From the NCBI GenBank assembly GCA_031553855.1, contig JAVBKW010000024.1:1-64000 (forward strand): a stretch of 64,000 bases of DNA, given 5' to 3'. The notes below the pieces were generated by a model. It was not told where the DNA came from. It did no database searches and saw nothing but the letters and a program-made list of their open reading frames with translations. Below are positions 25,480-35,008 of this stretch, in pieces. The position numbers and the translations under genes were made by a program. How positions within the stretch are numbered: position 1 is the stretch's first letter; the number at the start of each line of letters is the position of its first letter. This stretch comes from RACS-047 sp031553855. Lineage in GTDB: Bacteria > Bacillota > Clostridia > Christensenellales > Pumilibacteraceae.

Positions 25480-27450
25480 CTAATCCTCATAAAACTTATC
25501 TAAATAATCCTTATTTATGGTAAGGAACGCATTTGTGACCTTGCCGTTAAAATACGATTTCGTCCAGCCGGATCCTGTAAGCGTCGTCTGCAACTTGCCC
25601 CATGCGGTATCGAAAGTACTCTGACTGCTGCCTGCGATAAGTAGCTGCTTTAAATCGTCCTCGATATTAAGACGCTTACCCCAGACTGCTTTTATGCCTG
25701 AAAGGTTAGAATCTGTCCATACATGAATACTGGGATTAAGCTTAAGGCCTACAAATTCCTTTTGTTTATCCTTCAACACCGCGGCAGAAGAATAATACGA
25801 AGAAGCAAGGCCGGTAAGAGAGCTTAAGTCATAAGTCGATTTCGGATGATAAATGCTGCCCGCCTGATAATAGAAAGGAAAAATTGCGTTCGCGGCTTCT
25901 ACCGTACCGTTTGACAGACTGTACTTTTGCACCTTGTCGCCCATCATTGCGGTGCTGAAAACCATCTGGTTATCAAGATCAGAGTCTTTATAAGTCCTCA
26001 TACCTGTTTCCTGATCGGTGTTAAAGAGCGCATTTGCGCCGTCGGGTCCCCATGCAAAGAGCTTATCTGCCGTTCTTGAGCACTGAAAATCGAGCCATCT
26101 TAAAAGCTGAGCTAACTCATCTCTATTTATTTCATCTTTAAAGAACTTCACGGAATTTACTACTGCCTCGCCGAAGCCGCAATACATAAATCTTGAAGTG
26201 TCTACAGGAATATTGAGATAGACCTTTCTGTAGTTAATCCTCTCGCCTTTCCATGTACACACATTACCCGACGGCATAGAGCTGGATAAGTATCCGACAG
26301 CGTAATAGCCGCTGTTAAGTTCGGACTGCAACGTACTATGAACAGTAGTCATACCGGTTTTTGACACTATAGTGCCGTTGTTTACCATCTTCGCCCACTC
26401 ATAGACCTCGTTTTTGTAGAAATCTTGATATAACATCGATTCTATTTTCTGCGTGGAAACGTCCCAATACGACATATTCGTATTCATCGAGTTCGCGCCG
26501 CCGCCTACAAGATACGGAACAAGCTTACCCATAAAGTCCCATGTGTCGTAATCGGAACCGGCAGTTACGAGCATAGGCGTTACCTTACGGTTCGCGTTAA
26601 TTTCATATTTTTCACCGCCGTCATTGATAGCTTTTTTGATTTTAGGCAAGAACACCTCGCGGAATTCCCTCGCGGATTTAATATCGACGTCAAAAAGCTG
26701 TTCTTCCGTGAAATAACCTTGCTCGGCATATATCCTGTCTATGTCGGCAGTAGTCAGAGCCTGCGGATATGCGTCTTTTAAGATATCCTCGCGCACAAGA
26801 ACATACGGACAACTATCGTTTAGATGCGAAAACATTATACTTTTCTGGATATCCGCGAGCGGATCGACCGCAGTTAAAGAAATGCTATAAAGTCCGTACG
26901 GGATTCCGTACACCTTTCCCTTCTGACCACCGTTGACATTCTCATTGTTCCATACATACGAAGGCATTCTCGCCTTGATCGTAGGACAATATTCATCAAC
27001 AAGATCGGTTAGATCCCATACGTCTTCCTTCTCAAGCCAGTCGGTACCGTATGCAATATGCATCTTCTGACCAGTTGTAAGAAGATTGTTGTAACGGCTG
27101 GCGGCGGTATTTCCTTTATTATCGAAAGAATCTTTTTTATTTATACTAACTCCGGTGATTCTTTTAATCTCGGGCGATACTACGTCTTCGGAAGAAGCAT
27201 AAGTTTTATAATTGCCTGATCCTTTAGTATTCCATGCAATAAGCTCAAAATCTTTATTCGCTCCGGAATAATTTGCTATCGCGGAACTGTCCATAACAGC
27301 GGTTCCATCATAATTTCCCGTTGTCGCCCACTGGTAAGCTGAATCGATAATATCGCCGGGGCCTCTATTATCCACATCACACGACATATAAACAAAGGAA
27401 AACATCACCGCAAGGACAACGGAAATAATTTTCGCAACTTTTTTAAACAT
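25480..27450 (-). CDS. Large extracellular solute-binding lipoprotein (LplA-like)
   Basis: A ~656-residue binding protein of a CUT1 sugar ABC system. The signal peptide ends at the acylated Cys in VYMSC (about residue 24). The mature part has the features of long oligosaccharide-binding lipoproteins that pair with LplB/LplC-type permeases: AWNTKGSGNY, GKVYGIPYGLY, and a C-terminal segment with repeated Trp/Gly. Length is greater than the usual ~500, as in binders of complex plant oligosaccharides. ATGATG start; the second ATG is better spaced from AAGGAG. Made with the two permeases upstream and two surface proteins downstream. Confidence 0.85.
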   Translation of the reverse strand: MFKKVAKIISVVLAVMFSFVYMSCDVDNRGPGDIIDSAYQWATTGNYDGTAVMDSSAIANYSGANKDFELIAWNTKGSGNYKTYASSEDVVSPEIKRITGVSINKKDSFDNKGNTAASRYNNLLTTGQKMHIAYGTDWLEKEDVWDLTDLVDEYCPTIKARMPSYVWNNENVNGGQKGKVYGIPYGLYSISLTAVDPLADIQKSIMFSHLNDSCPYVLVREDILKDAYPQALTTADIDRIYAEQGYFTEEQLFDVDIKSAREFREVFLPKIKKAINDGGEKYEINANRKVTPMLVTAGSDYDTWDFMGKLVPYLVGGGANSMNTNMSYWDVSTQKIESMLYQDFYKNEVYEWAKMVNNGTIVSKTGMTTVHSTLQSELNSGYYAVGYLSSSMPSGNVCTWKGERINYRKVYLNIPVDTSRFMYCGFGEAVVNSVKFFKDEINRDELAQLLRWLDFQCSRTADKLFAWGPDGANALFNTDQETGMRTYKDSDLDNQMVFSTAMMGDKVQKYSLSNGTVEAANAIFPFYYQAGSIYHPKSTYDLSSLTGLASSYYSSAAVLKDKQKEFVGLKLNPSIHVWTDSNLSGIKAVWGKRLNIEDDLKQLLIAGSSQSTFDTAWGKLQTTLTGSGWTKSYFNGKVTNAFLTINKDYLDKFYED

Positions 27451-27494
27451 CATTTTCTCCTTTTTGATTCTTAAATTTTATCGACTTACTCTTC

Positions 27495-28433
27495 TTATTC
27501 TTTTACGCTTCCGATCATAACACCGGACATAAAGTATTTCTGCAGGAACGGATATACACAAACAATTGGCAGGGTGGTCACGATAAGCTGCGCCGCCTGT
27601 ATGGATTCAGCAGTAACATCACCCTCTATGTCACCTATCGGACGCCCTGCCGCGATCGCGTCATCTATCATGCTTTTTATTGTATCGGCATATTTTACAG
27701 CCATATGCATGTTGAACTGCAACGTATACAGGCTTGAATCCTCAATAAAGTATAGAGTTGTAGTCCAGTCGTTCCAATGGCCCACTGCCGACCACAATAG
27801 AATTGTTGCGACTATAGGCATACTGAGCGGAAGCATGATTTTCCAAAGAATTGTGATCTCGTTCGCTCCGTCTAGCCTCGCAGATTCAAGCAGTGAGTCG
27901 GGGATACCGCTAAGATATGTGCGAATAATGACCATGTTGTAGAAGCTAAAAGTATGCGGGAATATGTAGACCCAAAACGTGTCGTAGACACCGAGCATTC
28001 TGTTACCGTAGACAATAAACTCCGAAATAAGTCCGCCGCTCACAAACATAGGAATAGTAAAAATAATAATTATAATCTTTTTAAAACGCAGTCCTTTCCT
28101 GAGCAGCGCGTATGCTGCCATATATGTGACCATAAGCGCAAAGAGAGATCCGACTACTACGCGTATGACAGAAATTCTAAAACCCGTCCATGTCGACGGA
28201 TCACCGAATACAATGCTGTAGTTTGTTGTTGTGAAAACTCTGGGCCAAAACCCTACCCCGCCAAGCATCGTATCGTTTGAGGAATTGAACGACTTTGCTA
28301 ATACGTTGATGTACGGTGCCAGAAATGTAAACGAGAGCAAAACCATAAAAATCATGTTAAATACGACAAACACTATTCTGACAGTAGAAAGCTTTCTTAA
28401 TTTACTTTTTTTAGTTTGAATTAAATTTTCCAT
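27495..28433 (-). CDS. CUT1 sugar ABC transporter permease (LplC-like)
   Basis: A 312-residue inner-membrane permease with about six hydrophobic spans. The coupling loop EAA-like motif reads ESARLDGANEITILWKIMLPL, standard for sugar permeases of the MalG/LplC type, and the C-terminus KYFMSGVMIGSVKE is typical of that subgroup. ATG at 28433 follows AGGTGA; a GTG at 28448 overlaps the upstream gene and is less likely. It forms a channel with the product of the preceding gene. No ATP-binding subunit is encoded nearby, so a shared MsmX-type ATPase is expected elsewhere. Confidence 0.92.
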   Translation of the reverse strand: MENLIQTKKSKLRKLSTVRIVFVVFNMIFMVLLSFTFLAPYINVLAKSFNSSNDTMLGGVGFWPRVFTTTNYSIVFGDPSTWTGFRISVIRVVVGSLFALMVTYMAAYALLRKGLRFKKIIIIIFTIPMFVSGGLISEFIVYGNRMLGVYDTFWVYIFPHTFSFYNMVIIRTYLSGIPDSLLESARLDGANEITILWKIMLPLSMPIVATILLWSAVGHWNDWTTTLYFIEDSSLYTLQFNMHMAVKYADTIKSMIDDAIAAGRPIGDIEGDVTAESIQAAQLIVTTLPIVCVYPFLQKYFMSGVMIGSVKE

Positions 28434-28441
28434 TTCTTCAC

Positions 28442-29401
28442 CTACCACATTGAAACGGAACTTACTTTTTTAGAAATCCAGTTAGCACCGAAAGTCAAAA
28501 TCAAAGCGATTATGCCCTGAATAAGCCCAAGTGCCGTGCTGATTGCATATTCATGCTCACCATTGATGCCGAATTTATATACTGCAGTAGCAATTACTTC
28601 CTTTGTCCATGCGATTTGATTTTGCAAACCGTACACAAGCTCAAAGCTCGAGCCGAACAATGTTCCCATCTTCATAATAAGAAGGATTCCGATCGTCGGA
28701 AATATTCCGGGAACGGTTATGTATATAACCTGTTTAAATCTGTTCGCACCATCGATTTCCGCCGCTTCATACATGTCCTGATTTAAACCGCTTATAGTCG
28801 CAAGGTAGATAATAGTTCCCCAACCGACATTTTTCCATACGCTAGTGAATATATATACGGGCAAAAACGCCGACGGGGTATGAGTAAGTTGTTGAGCGGA
28901 GAATCCGAGTTTTAAAAGCATTGCGTTTATTAGCCCATATTCGCTTATAAGACCGTTCACGATACCGGTTACTGCAGCAACGGAAAGAAAGTGCGGCAAA
29001 TAACTGATCGTTTGTGTTACTTTCTTGAAGTGCTTATGAGTGATTTCATTTATGAGTATAGCCAAAATGATCGGCGCGGGAAATTCAAAAAGCAGCGTAA
29101 CGACATTAAAAAAGAGAGTGTTCCATATCGCATCAACAAACTTGGGCGTATTGAAAAGACGGATAAAATTTCCAAATCCGAAATGATCCGTCCATGTACT
29201 GCCGAAAAGACCAGCTCTTACGTCCCAATCTTTAAATGCGAGCATTAGCCCCGTCATCGGCAGATATTTAAAAAGGATAACTATAGCCAATGCAGGCAAT
29301 AACAGCACATAAAACGGCAGATCGTTTTTAAAGCTGCGCTTTTTCACTTTTGCGAGCGGAATTAGCTTATCGGGCTGCGTCGAAACAGCTTTATTGTCCA
29401 T
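28442..29401 (-). CDS. CUT1 sugar ABC transporter permease (LplB-like)
   Basis: A 319-residue permease with about six spans and the coupling segment MYEAAEIDGANRFKQVIYI, plus an early FYVLLLPALAIVILFKYLPM span, as in LplB/YteP partners of LplC. The start at 29401 follows AAGGGGG. First gene of the transporter/surface-protein operon, about 130 bases downstream of its promoter. Works with the LplC-like permease and the lipoprotein at 25480 to import oligosaccharides. Confidence 0.92.
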   Translation of the reverse strand: MDNKAVSTQPDKLIPLAKVKKRSFKNDLPFYVLLLPALAIVILFKYLPMTGLMLAFKDWDVRAGLFGSTWTDHFGFGNFIRLFNTPKFVDAIWNTLFFNVVTLLFEFPAPIILAILINEITHKHFKKVTQTISYLPHFLSVAAVTGIVNGLISEYGLINAMLLKLGFSAQQLTHTPSAFLPVYIFTSVWKNVGWGTIIYLATISGLNQDMYEAAEIDGANRFKQVIYITVPGIFPTIGILLIMKMGTLFGSSFELVYGLQNQIAWTKEVIATAVYKFGINGEHEYAISTALGLIQGIIALILTFGANWISKKVSSVSMW

Positions 29402-29536
29402 ATCGCGCCCCCTTTTCAATTGCTAAAATTTCAAAGCAAACGTACATCAAATTTCTCCCAAAATTTATTTAACTTAATTTTTACGCTCCTTACCTGCCTT
29501 GCGGACATTTTTCAGGATGCGGTTTTACCTAAACAC

Positions 29537-29566
29537 ATTATAATACGGAAGTAATATAAATATCAA
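29537..29566 (-). promoter_or_regulatory. Promoter of the first ABC transporter/surface-protein operon
   Basis: TTGATA-18-TATAAT on the minus strand. It gives an untranslated leader of roughly 130 bases before 29401; that leader holds no riboswitch I recognise. Confidence 0.65.
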
Positions 29567-29622
29567 TGGATAATCAGGATGAGTTTTTGCATTTTCCGTA
29601 CATAATAAAGGGCATTCATATC

Positions 29623-29733
29623 GCAGGATAAATCCTGCACCTCGCACCGTTAGAGCGCCTTCCGCACTAAAGTGCGGGGTATTCACCCTTTGTAGGTGGT
29701 GCAAAAATGCCATTGCAAGCAAGCATTTTGCTT
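29623..29733 (+). repeat. Interspersed hairpin-array repeat, copy B
   Basis: Hairpin 1 GCAGGAT/ATCCTGC (29623-29638), 23 bases containing CACC and GCGC, hairpin 2 CCGCACT/AGTGCGG (29662-29677) followed by GGTATTCA, then AAGCAA/TTGCTT (29717-29733). Outer pairings AAAGGG/CCCTTT and TTTTTGCA/TGCAAAAA could close the whole element. Same order as copy D. It lies beyond the 3' end of the FAD oxidoreductase gene. Confidence 0.6.
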
Positions 29734-29797
29734 CTAGAATCAAATAGTTTATATGCCATTACTTATCTATAAAGCTGACAAATCATTAAGGAAACGC

Positions 29798-31114
29798 TTA
29801 ATAAATCTTCGCGCCGTTTTCCGTAAGCCGCTGCTGCAATTCCTTGATATCTATTGCACAAACAGACTTTTTCCCGCTTACTGCAAGCGCCGCCGCAATG
29901 CCCGCAGCCTCGCCGAGAGTACAGCACACCGGCATAATACGCACAGATGCCTGCGCCTCGTGCGTTGCGGAAATGCACCTTCCCGCCACAAGCAGGTTGT
30001 CCATGCCTTTAGGGATCAGGCAACGGTAAGGAACAGTATAATACTCGCCATCTTTAAAATAATGATGGCTAGTGCCGCTGCCGTCTGGGCTGTGTATATC
30101 GATATCGTAATTACAAACCGCAATCGAATCGTCAAATTTTACGCAATCGAGTATCTCGCTTTCAGTAAGAATATGCTCTCCGATTATTTTCCTGCTTTCA
30201 CGCACGCCAATCTGCATACCTGTCGAAAGTAAAACGCTGTCTTTAAATTCCTCGAAGTTTTCGCGCAGAAAATTATAAATTTCAAAGACCTGCTCCCGCG
30301 CCTCGATTTCAGCCTTCGTCACATCGTAAGCGTTTGTCGGATCCAGTTTAACTACGCGCGTAGTATTAAAATGATAGATATTGTCCGCCAAAGTACGGAA
30401 AATAAGCACGTCCTCGCGCGGATTTTTGATTTTTCCCTGTTTTTGGAACTCACGATACAGCGTATCTATACGGGACGCGTCACAAGGCTCGCCCTTTCGC
30501 GGCCCCTCATCTCCTGAACCCTTTTCCGTTTCAAATCCGCTTTTATTTCGGGGTTTTACATTTCCCAACCGAAAACACAGCGTCATCGGCTGACAAAGAT
30601 TATCGCTTTCCCGCCCCAGATTAAAAGAACATCCCGCCAAAAACGCAACGCTCGCATCACCCGTAGCGTCGATAAAACAATCGGCAAACAACTCTTCTTC
30701 GCCCGAGACATTCGAAACAGTCACCGAACAAACCGAATTGCCTTCCCGTTTCACACCCGTTACATAAGTTTGAAACAAAAGCCGGATCCCGCTCTCAACT
30801 GCCATTTTCATCAAAACATATTTCAACGTCTCGGTGTCAAAACACATTTTGTCCTTTCTCAATCCGTTCATGCTTTCAAGCCGCTGTAAAACTTCCTCGA
30901 ACAGGCCCTTAGAAAGCAGAACCCGTTTATTATGCTCGCCGCGCGTCCAGTACGGCATAAAAGGATTGACGAGATTAAACGCCGCAACGCCTCCCAGACA
31001 ATTATATTTTTCAATCAGCAAAACACTTTTGCCCTGTCTGGCCGCCGCAATACCCGCCGCCGCTCCCGCAAAGCCTCCGCCGATAACAATAACATCAAAT
31101 TTATGCTGCGACAT
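29798..31114 (-). CDS. FAD-dependent oxidoreductase (FAD_oxidored family)
   Basis: A 438-residue soluble flavoprotein with an N-terminal dinucleotide motif VIVIGGGFAGAAAG, a glutamate-ending second strand (LLIEKYNCLGG), the DATGDASVAFLAG segment, and a C-terminal VAGRCISATHEA followed by EAAGIAAALA. This is the layout of the FAD_oxidored family often found beside glycan-degrading genes, whose reactions are mostly unknown. ATG at 31114 is favoured by GGAGAG upstream; the ATG at 31126 lies on top of that site. It has its own promoter and is monocistronic. Confidence 0.8.
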   Translation of the reverse strand: MSQHKFDVIVIGGGFAGAAAGIAAARQGKSVLLIEKYNCLGGVAAFNLVNPFMPYWTRGEHNKRVLLSKGLFEEVLQRLESMNGLRKDKMCFDTETLKYVLMKMAVESGIRLLFQTYVTGVKREGNSVCSVTVSNVSGEEELFADCFIDATGDASVAFLAGCSFNLGRESDNLCQPMTLCFRLGNVKPRNKSGFETEKGSGDEGPRKGEPCDASRIDTLYREFQKQGKIKNPREDVLIFRTLADNIYHFNTTRVVKLDPTNAYDVTKAEIEAREQVFEIYNFLRENFEEFKDSVLLSTGMQIGVRESRKIIGEHILTESEILDCVKFDDSIAVCNYDIDIHSPDGSGTSHHYFKDGEYYTVPYRCLIPKGMDNLLVAGRCISATHEAQASVRIMPVCCTLGEAAGIAAALAVSGKKSVCAIDIKELQQRLTENGAKIY

Positions 31115-31143
31115 ACATCTCTCCATAATCTTTATGCAATTAA

Positions 31144-31172
31144 ATTATATTCTCTTTTTCTTATAAATTCAA
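31144..31172 (-). promoter_or_regulatory. Promoter of the FAD oxidoreductase gene
   Basis: TTGAAT-17-TATAAT on the minus strand, 30 bases before the start at 31114. Confidence 0.68.
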
Positions 31173-31277
31173 TGCACAAAACGGACTTACTTTTGGACTT
31201 TCAGGACAAACTAACTCTTAAAAGTAAACCAACTTTGCTATATTTAGCATTATTCTTATAATTATATAATCACAAAT

Positions 31278-31344
31278 GCTTGCTTTTTATAGTCAAAACC
31301 ACCAGCTTTATAGCTGGCGGCTTGCACTTTTGCCTTGCGGCAAA
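31278..31344 (-). repeat. Interspersed hairpin-array repeat, copy C (short form)
   Basis: On the minus strand: hairpin 1 TTTGCC/GGCAAA (31344-31329), an 11-base spacer, hairpin 2 CCAGCT/AGCTGG (31317-31302) followed by TGGTTTTGA, then AAAAGCAAGCA (31286-31278). Order and flanks match copies B and D, with different stem sequences and a shorter spacer. It lies just beyond the stop of the SDR gene at 31375. Confidence 0.5.
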
Positions 31345-31374
31345 CTAGCTGCCTTAGTAAACGGCACTTTATTG

Positions 31375-32163
31375 TTATTTTATGACAGGATATAATTGTA
31401 TCATATTTCCACCGTCAACGACAAGCTCCGCGCCCGTCGTATTTTTAGATAAGTTGTATTCTCCGAAATAATAGACGGCATTAGCCACATCTTCAAAATC
31501 CGCGATATCGCCTATGGGCGTAAATTTAGACGGAGCGCTGCGGCAGCCATTATAGTTATTCTCCCATCTGTCCGTCTTTATCATACCGGGCAGAACGCAG
31601 TTGACACGTATACCATATTTCCCCAAATCGAGTGCCATAGCTCTCGCCATAGCAAGTGCCCCCCCTTTTGATGCAGAGTAAGCGATCCTGTCTGGTATAG
31701 CTCTATATACGGTATTTGAGTTTACAAAAACTATTGAGCCTCTCCCTTTTGCTTTCATTTGCTTTGCCGCGCTTTCGGCAAGGTAATAATTCCAAAGTAT
31801 ATTTGTATTTATTACTGACGCGAAATCGTTTATATCAGTTTCAAATATCTTTTGCTCGATTCCGAGATTCGCGGCATTAAGAACTATACAATCAAGCTTT
31901 ATACCTTTAGTCTCCAGGTTTAAAAAAAGCTTATCTATGTCATCGGTTCTGACCATATTCTTTTCATCCAGCGCTTCCAGCCTGCATCCAATACAAGAAA
32001 TATTATATTTTTCTGATATTTGTGCCGCTACAAATTCCGCATCCGACTTCTCACGGCTCGTAATTATTACTGTGTAACCGTTGCTTGCAAATTTTTCCGC
32101 AATTCCCTTGCCGGTATTTTTAGTCGCGCCTGTAACAAGCACACATTTATTTTCCGCGTACAT
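31375..32163 (-). CDS. Short-chain dehydrogenase/reductase (SDR)
   Basis: A 262-residue classical SDR with TGATKNTGKG (NAD(P) binding), NAAN in place of NNAG, the catalytic YSASK and the C-terminal GAELVVDGGN. The start codon directly abuts the stop of the dehydratase gene, so translation is coupled. Likely oxidises or reduces a sugar or sugar acid in the same pathway as the enolase-superfamily enzyme. Last gene of the GH16 operon. Confidence 0.88.
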   Translation of the reverse strand: MYAENKCVLVTGATKNTGKGIAEKFASNGYTVIITSREKSDAEFVAAQISEKYNISCIGCRLEALDEKNMVRTDDIDKLFLNLETKGIKLDCIVLNAANLGIEQKIFETDINDFASVINTNILWNYYLAESAAKQMKAKGRGSIVFVNSNTVYRAIPDRIAYSASKGGALAMARAMALDLGKYGIRVNCVLPGMIKTDRWENNYNGCRSAPSKFTPIGDIADFEDVANAVYYFGEYNLSKNTTGAELVVDGGNMIQLYPVIK

Positions 32164-33327
32164 TTAAAAATACCTCTCCGATTTCGGCGGACGAATATCC
32201 GTCAAGGTCCCCACATAATGCCTTAAATAATGTGCCTCATAAGGATATTTGAGGCACTCCTGCTCATTTAGCTCTATACCAAGTCCGGGACGCTCATTAT
32301 CAATATAAATAAAGCCGTCATTATACGTCAGGCTTTCATCGGTAATTTGTTTACGGTAACTGACGTCTGTATACATTATTTCCAGAATTTCAAAATTCGG
32401 GCAGCACGCCGCAAGCTGCAAAGTAGCAGCATTGGCAACAGGTCCGCTGGGATTATGCGGTGCAAAAGGTATGTAATGCGCCTCAGCCATTGCCGCAATC
32501 TTCCTAGTCTCACTGATGCCGCCCGCGTGGCTTATGTCCGGCTGAATATAATCACTCGCCCGCATATTCAAAAAATCCTTATATTGCAGTCTTGAGTATA
32601 GCCTTTCCCCCGCCGCGATCGCTACCGGAGATTTATCCCTGACGGCTTTAAGCGCCTCTATATTATCAGGCGGAACCGGTTCCTCAAAAAACATAGGTTT
32701 AAAATGCGCTATCTCCCGGGCTATCTTAATTCCGGTAGGAACATCGAATCTTCCATGCCCTTCTATAAGTAAATCGACATCTTTACCTACGGACGTTCTG
32801 ACCGAATGAATATTTTCAAGCGCGATATCAAGATCTTTGTTAGAGATGTTAAGATATGATTTCCCAAAAGGATCCCATTTCAGTGCCGACACTCCGCTCT
32901 TTACTGTTTCTGCGGCTTTTTCTCCAAACTCCTTGGGCGTTTTAGCTCCTGCAAACCATCCGTTAACATAAATTCTTACTTTTTCATTTACCTGTCCGCC
33001 CAAAAGCTTCCATATCGGCACATTAAGGCTTTTGCCTAAAATATCCCATAACGCCATATCTACTGCGGACAAAGCGGACATCAGCACCGCTCCGCCGCGC
33101 CAATATGCGTTTCTGTATATTTCAAAATAATGCTTTTCAATATTGCGCGGATCTTTTCCTATAAGGTAATCTCTAATATGCTCTATCGCTCCGGCGAGCG
33201 CTTTTTCCTTATATTCAAGCGTACCCTCGCCCACGCCGTCAATTCCTTCATTAGTATAAACCTTTACGAAAACCCAATTAGTACGGTAACAATTAACAAT
33301 AAAAGTTTTAATATCGGTTATCTTCAT
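32164..33327 (-). CDS. Enolase-superfamily sugar-acid dehydratase (D-galactonate-dehydratase-like)
   Basis: A 387-residue member of the mandelate racemase/muconate lactonizing enzyme group. Metal ligands are visible as Glu189 (IEGHGR), Glu215/216 (FFEEPV) and Glu241 (AGERL). His191 and His291 (APHNPSGP) match the general acid/base pair of D-galactonate and related acid-sugar dehydratases; a true DgoD C-terminus is not seen. It removes water from an aldonic acid to yield a 2-keto-3-deoxy acid in the cytosol. The start overlaps the upstream stop as ATGA. Exact substrate not predictable. Confidence 0.82.
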   Translation of the reverse strand: MKITDIKTFIVNCYRTNWVFVKVYTNEGIDGVGEGTLEYKEKALAGAIEHIRDYLIGKDPRNIEKHYFEIYRNAYWRGGAVLMSALSAVDMALWDILGKSLNVPIWKLLGGQVNEKVRIYVNGWFAGAKTPKEFGEKAAETVKSGVSALKWDPFGKSYLNISNKDLDIALENIHSVRTSVGKDVDLLIEGHGRFDVPTGIKIAREIAHFKPMFFEEPVPPDNIEALKAVRDKSPVAIAAGERLYSRLQYKDFLNMRASDYIQPDISHAGGISETRKIAAMAEAHYIPFAPHNPSGPVANAATLQLAACCPNFEILEIMYTDVSYRKQITDESLTYNDGFIYIDNERPGLGIELNEQECLKYPYEAHYLRHYVGTLTDIRPPKSERYF

Positions 33328-34001
33328 AATTTTATTTCCTCATATATTACTGGTTCAACCTTGCCTGGACATTTAAAAGTACAAACATTAATATTATCTA
33401 ATAAACCGCAGTGCAGAGGAACAACATTTTTTGCGTTGATTTTCCTTGCAAACTTCGCAGCATCAATCATATTCATATTATTGCCCTGTCCGTTTACCGG
33501 AAGAAAAACTGCGTATATTTTTTTAGGCAGAATGTCAAATATTTTTTCGCTGTACAGAGTGTCGCCCGTAATATAATAATTTTTATCCTCCGCATTGATA
33601 ACGACGCCTATAGCGTAATGGTCTGAATGCTCCGCGTATACTGCGCTGAACCTTATTTTGCCCTCGCTCCAAACAGTTCCGGAGTTAAAACTGACAAAAT
33701 TAATATTATTGCTTTTAAAGCGCATTTTGCTCCATACCGACCATGGCGCAAGCACAGTCATCTTGTGCGGTTTAGCTAAAAATACCTTTAGAGTTTCTGG
33801 ATCATAATGATCGGCATGTTCATGTGTAATTATTATAATATCCGGATTTATTTCATAAAACTTATGCTGGACAGGGACGCGTCTGAATTTATCAGCGTCC
33901 GACTCTCTCAGGCTATCGGATAAATACGGATCGATCATAATTGTGCATCCGTTATATTCCATTAATAGTCCCGCCTGTCCAAGAAATGTTGTTTTAATCA
34001 T
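33324..34001 (-). CDS. Metallo-beta-lactamase-fold hydrolase (UlaG-like)
   Basis: A 225-residue metal-dependent hydrolase with the signature HEHADH (residues 60-65), an early DPYLSDS segment, TGDTLYS and a late PLHCG histidine. Closest in layout to UlaG-type lactonases and related MBL-fold proteins. In this setting it may open a sugar-acid lactone ahead of the dehydratase downstream. Coupled to both neighbours by ATGA-type overlaps. No signal peptide. Confidence 0.8.
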   Translation of the reverse strand: MIKTTFLGQAGLLMEYNGCTIMIDPYLSDSLRESDADKFRRVPVQHKFYEINPDIIIITHEHADHYDPETLKVFLAKPHKMTVLAPWSVWSKMRFKSNNINFVSFNSGTVWSEGKIRFSAVYAEHSDHYAIGVVINAEDKNYYITGDTLYSEKIFDILPKKIYAVFLPVNGQGNNMNMIDAAKFARKINAKNVVPLHCGLLDNINVCTFKCPGKVEPVIYEEIKL

Positions 34002-34849
34002 ATCTTATCAAAAACCCTTACATAGTCAACGACAAAATCATCGGGCAGCTCCGCGTTTTTCAACTCATCGCACGGTTTGGCATTGGCGGATCTGTATCCT
34101 CTGCATTCGGTCGTAAGGAGTATGAATTGTTCTATATTGCTTACTGCTTCTGTGGTTCTTGCGGTTTCTTTCCCGTCACAATAAAATACATATCCTTCCT
34201 CATTCCATTCAACTCCGAATCTATGAAAAACATCATGCGAAGTATCCTCGGGAAAATATCTAATTCTTGCTATTTCCTGAAGTTCAGTTGCATATCCTCC
34301 TCTGATAAGTCCGGAAGTGACTTTCTTGATCTGACCGTGAAAACACTCAAAAATATCGCATTCTATGCCGCTGTATTTGCCGTCCGCAGTCGTACCAATT
34401 GAGGGTGATTGAAGCCAAAACGCAGACCACCAGCCCGGTTGCTTTTGGATCCGGCACCTGACCTCGTAATATCCGTATCTGTGCATAAAAGTCGGCTTAG
34501 GTAGTTTTTCAAGCGGCCAAAAAGGTTTTTCCGCCCATGGATTTTCCTCATAGGCTCCATCTCTTATCAAATAATCAAAAGCGTTTGTACTCGTCTGTAA
34601 TTGCGTAGAAAAATAATTCCCGTCTTTTTCAATAAGTTTGAATAGAAGATTGCTGTTCCCGTCTAATTCCACGCCTTCTTCTTTTATGTAAGTTTTCGAG
34701 TCGTATCCCCAGAATTTAGTCCGGTACAGCCATTTAGCAGGATCCGGCTTTCCGCCTTTTTCTCCGTCAAACTCATCTGCCCATACTAATTTCCAGTTAC
34801 CCTCAGGCAATAAACTGTTCTCATGACCTTCCACCTTAAATTTTATCAT
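33998..34849 (-). CDS. Glycoside hydrolase family 16, cytosolic
   Basis: A 283-residue GH16 enzyme. The catalytic motif E-x-D-x-x-E is intact as ECDIFE (Glu163, Asp165, Glu168). N-terminal LVWADEFDG and RYGYYEVRCRIQ, WWSAFWL are conserved family segments. GH16 enzymes cleave beta-1,3/1,4-glucans, galactans or related polymers and are usually secreted, but no signal peptide is present here, so it probably handles imported oligosaccharides. The start at 34849 follows AGGAG. First gene of a four-gene operon with MBL-fold, dehydratase and SDR genes. Confidence 0.88.
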   Translation of the reverse strand: MIKFKVEGHENSLLPEGNWKLVWADEFDGEKGGKPDPAKWLYRTKFWGYDSKTYIKEEGVELDGNSNLLFKLIEKDGNYFSTQLQTSTNAFDYLIRDGAYEENPWAEKPFWPLEKLPKPTFMHRYGYYEVRCRIQKQPGWWSAFWLQSPSIGTTADGKYSGIECDIFECFHGQIKKVTSGLIRGGYATELQEIARIRYFPEDTSHDVFHRFGVEWNEEGYVFYCDGKETARTTEAVSNIEQFILLTTECRGYRSANAKPCDELKNAELPDDFVVDYVRVFDKI

Positions 34850-34940
34850 TGTTTTCTCCTATAAGCGTTGCTTTTTAATATTTTGATATGTTATACTTAT
34901 TTCGACCACAGCAGCACGTATCAGCACATAACATATATAA

Positions 34941-34969
34941 ATATTACTGTTTTTATAAAATTATTTCAA
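34941..34969 (-). promoter_or_regulatory. Promoter of the GH16 operon
   Basis: TTGAAA-17-TAATAT on the minus strand, giving a leader of about 85 bases. It lies between the GH16 gene and the divergent AraC regulator. Confidence 0.5.
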
Positions 34970-35008
34970 TACGTTTTTTTACTTATATTTTTAGGAATAT
35001 TACTATTT

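Noticed and set aside
29753..30232. 159-residue plus-strand reading frame
   Set aside because: It is antisense to the FAD oxidoreductase, whose motifs are clear; no ribosome site or domain.
34868..35008. N-terminal extension of the AraC regulator with a hydrophobic segment
   Set aside because: Very AT-rich, no ribosome site, overlaps the promoter of the divergent GH16 operon, and AraC homologues start at the cupin-like part.
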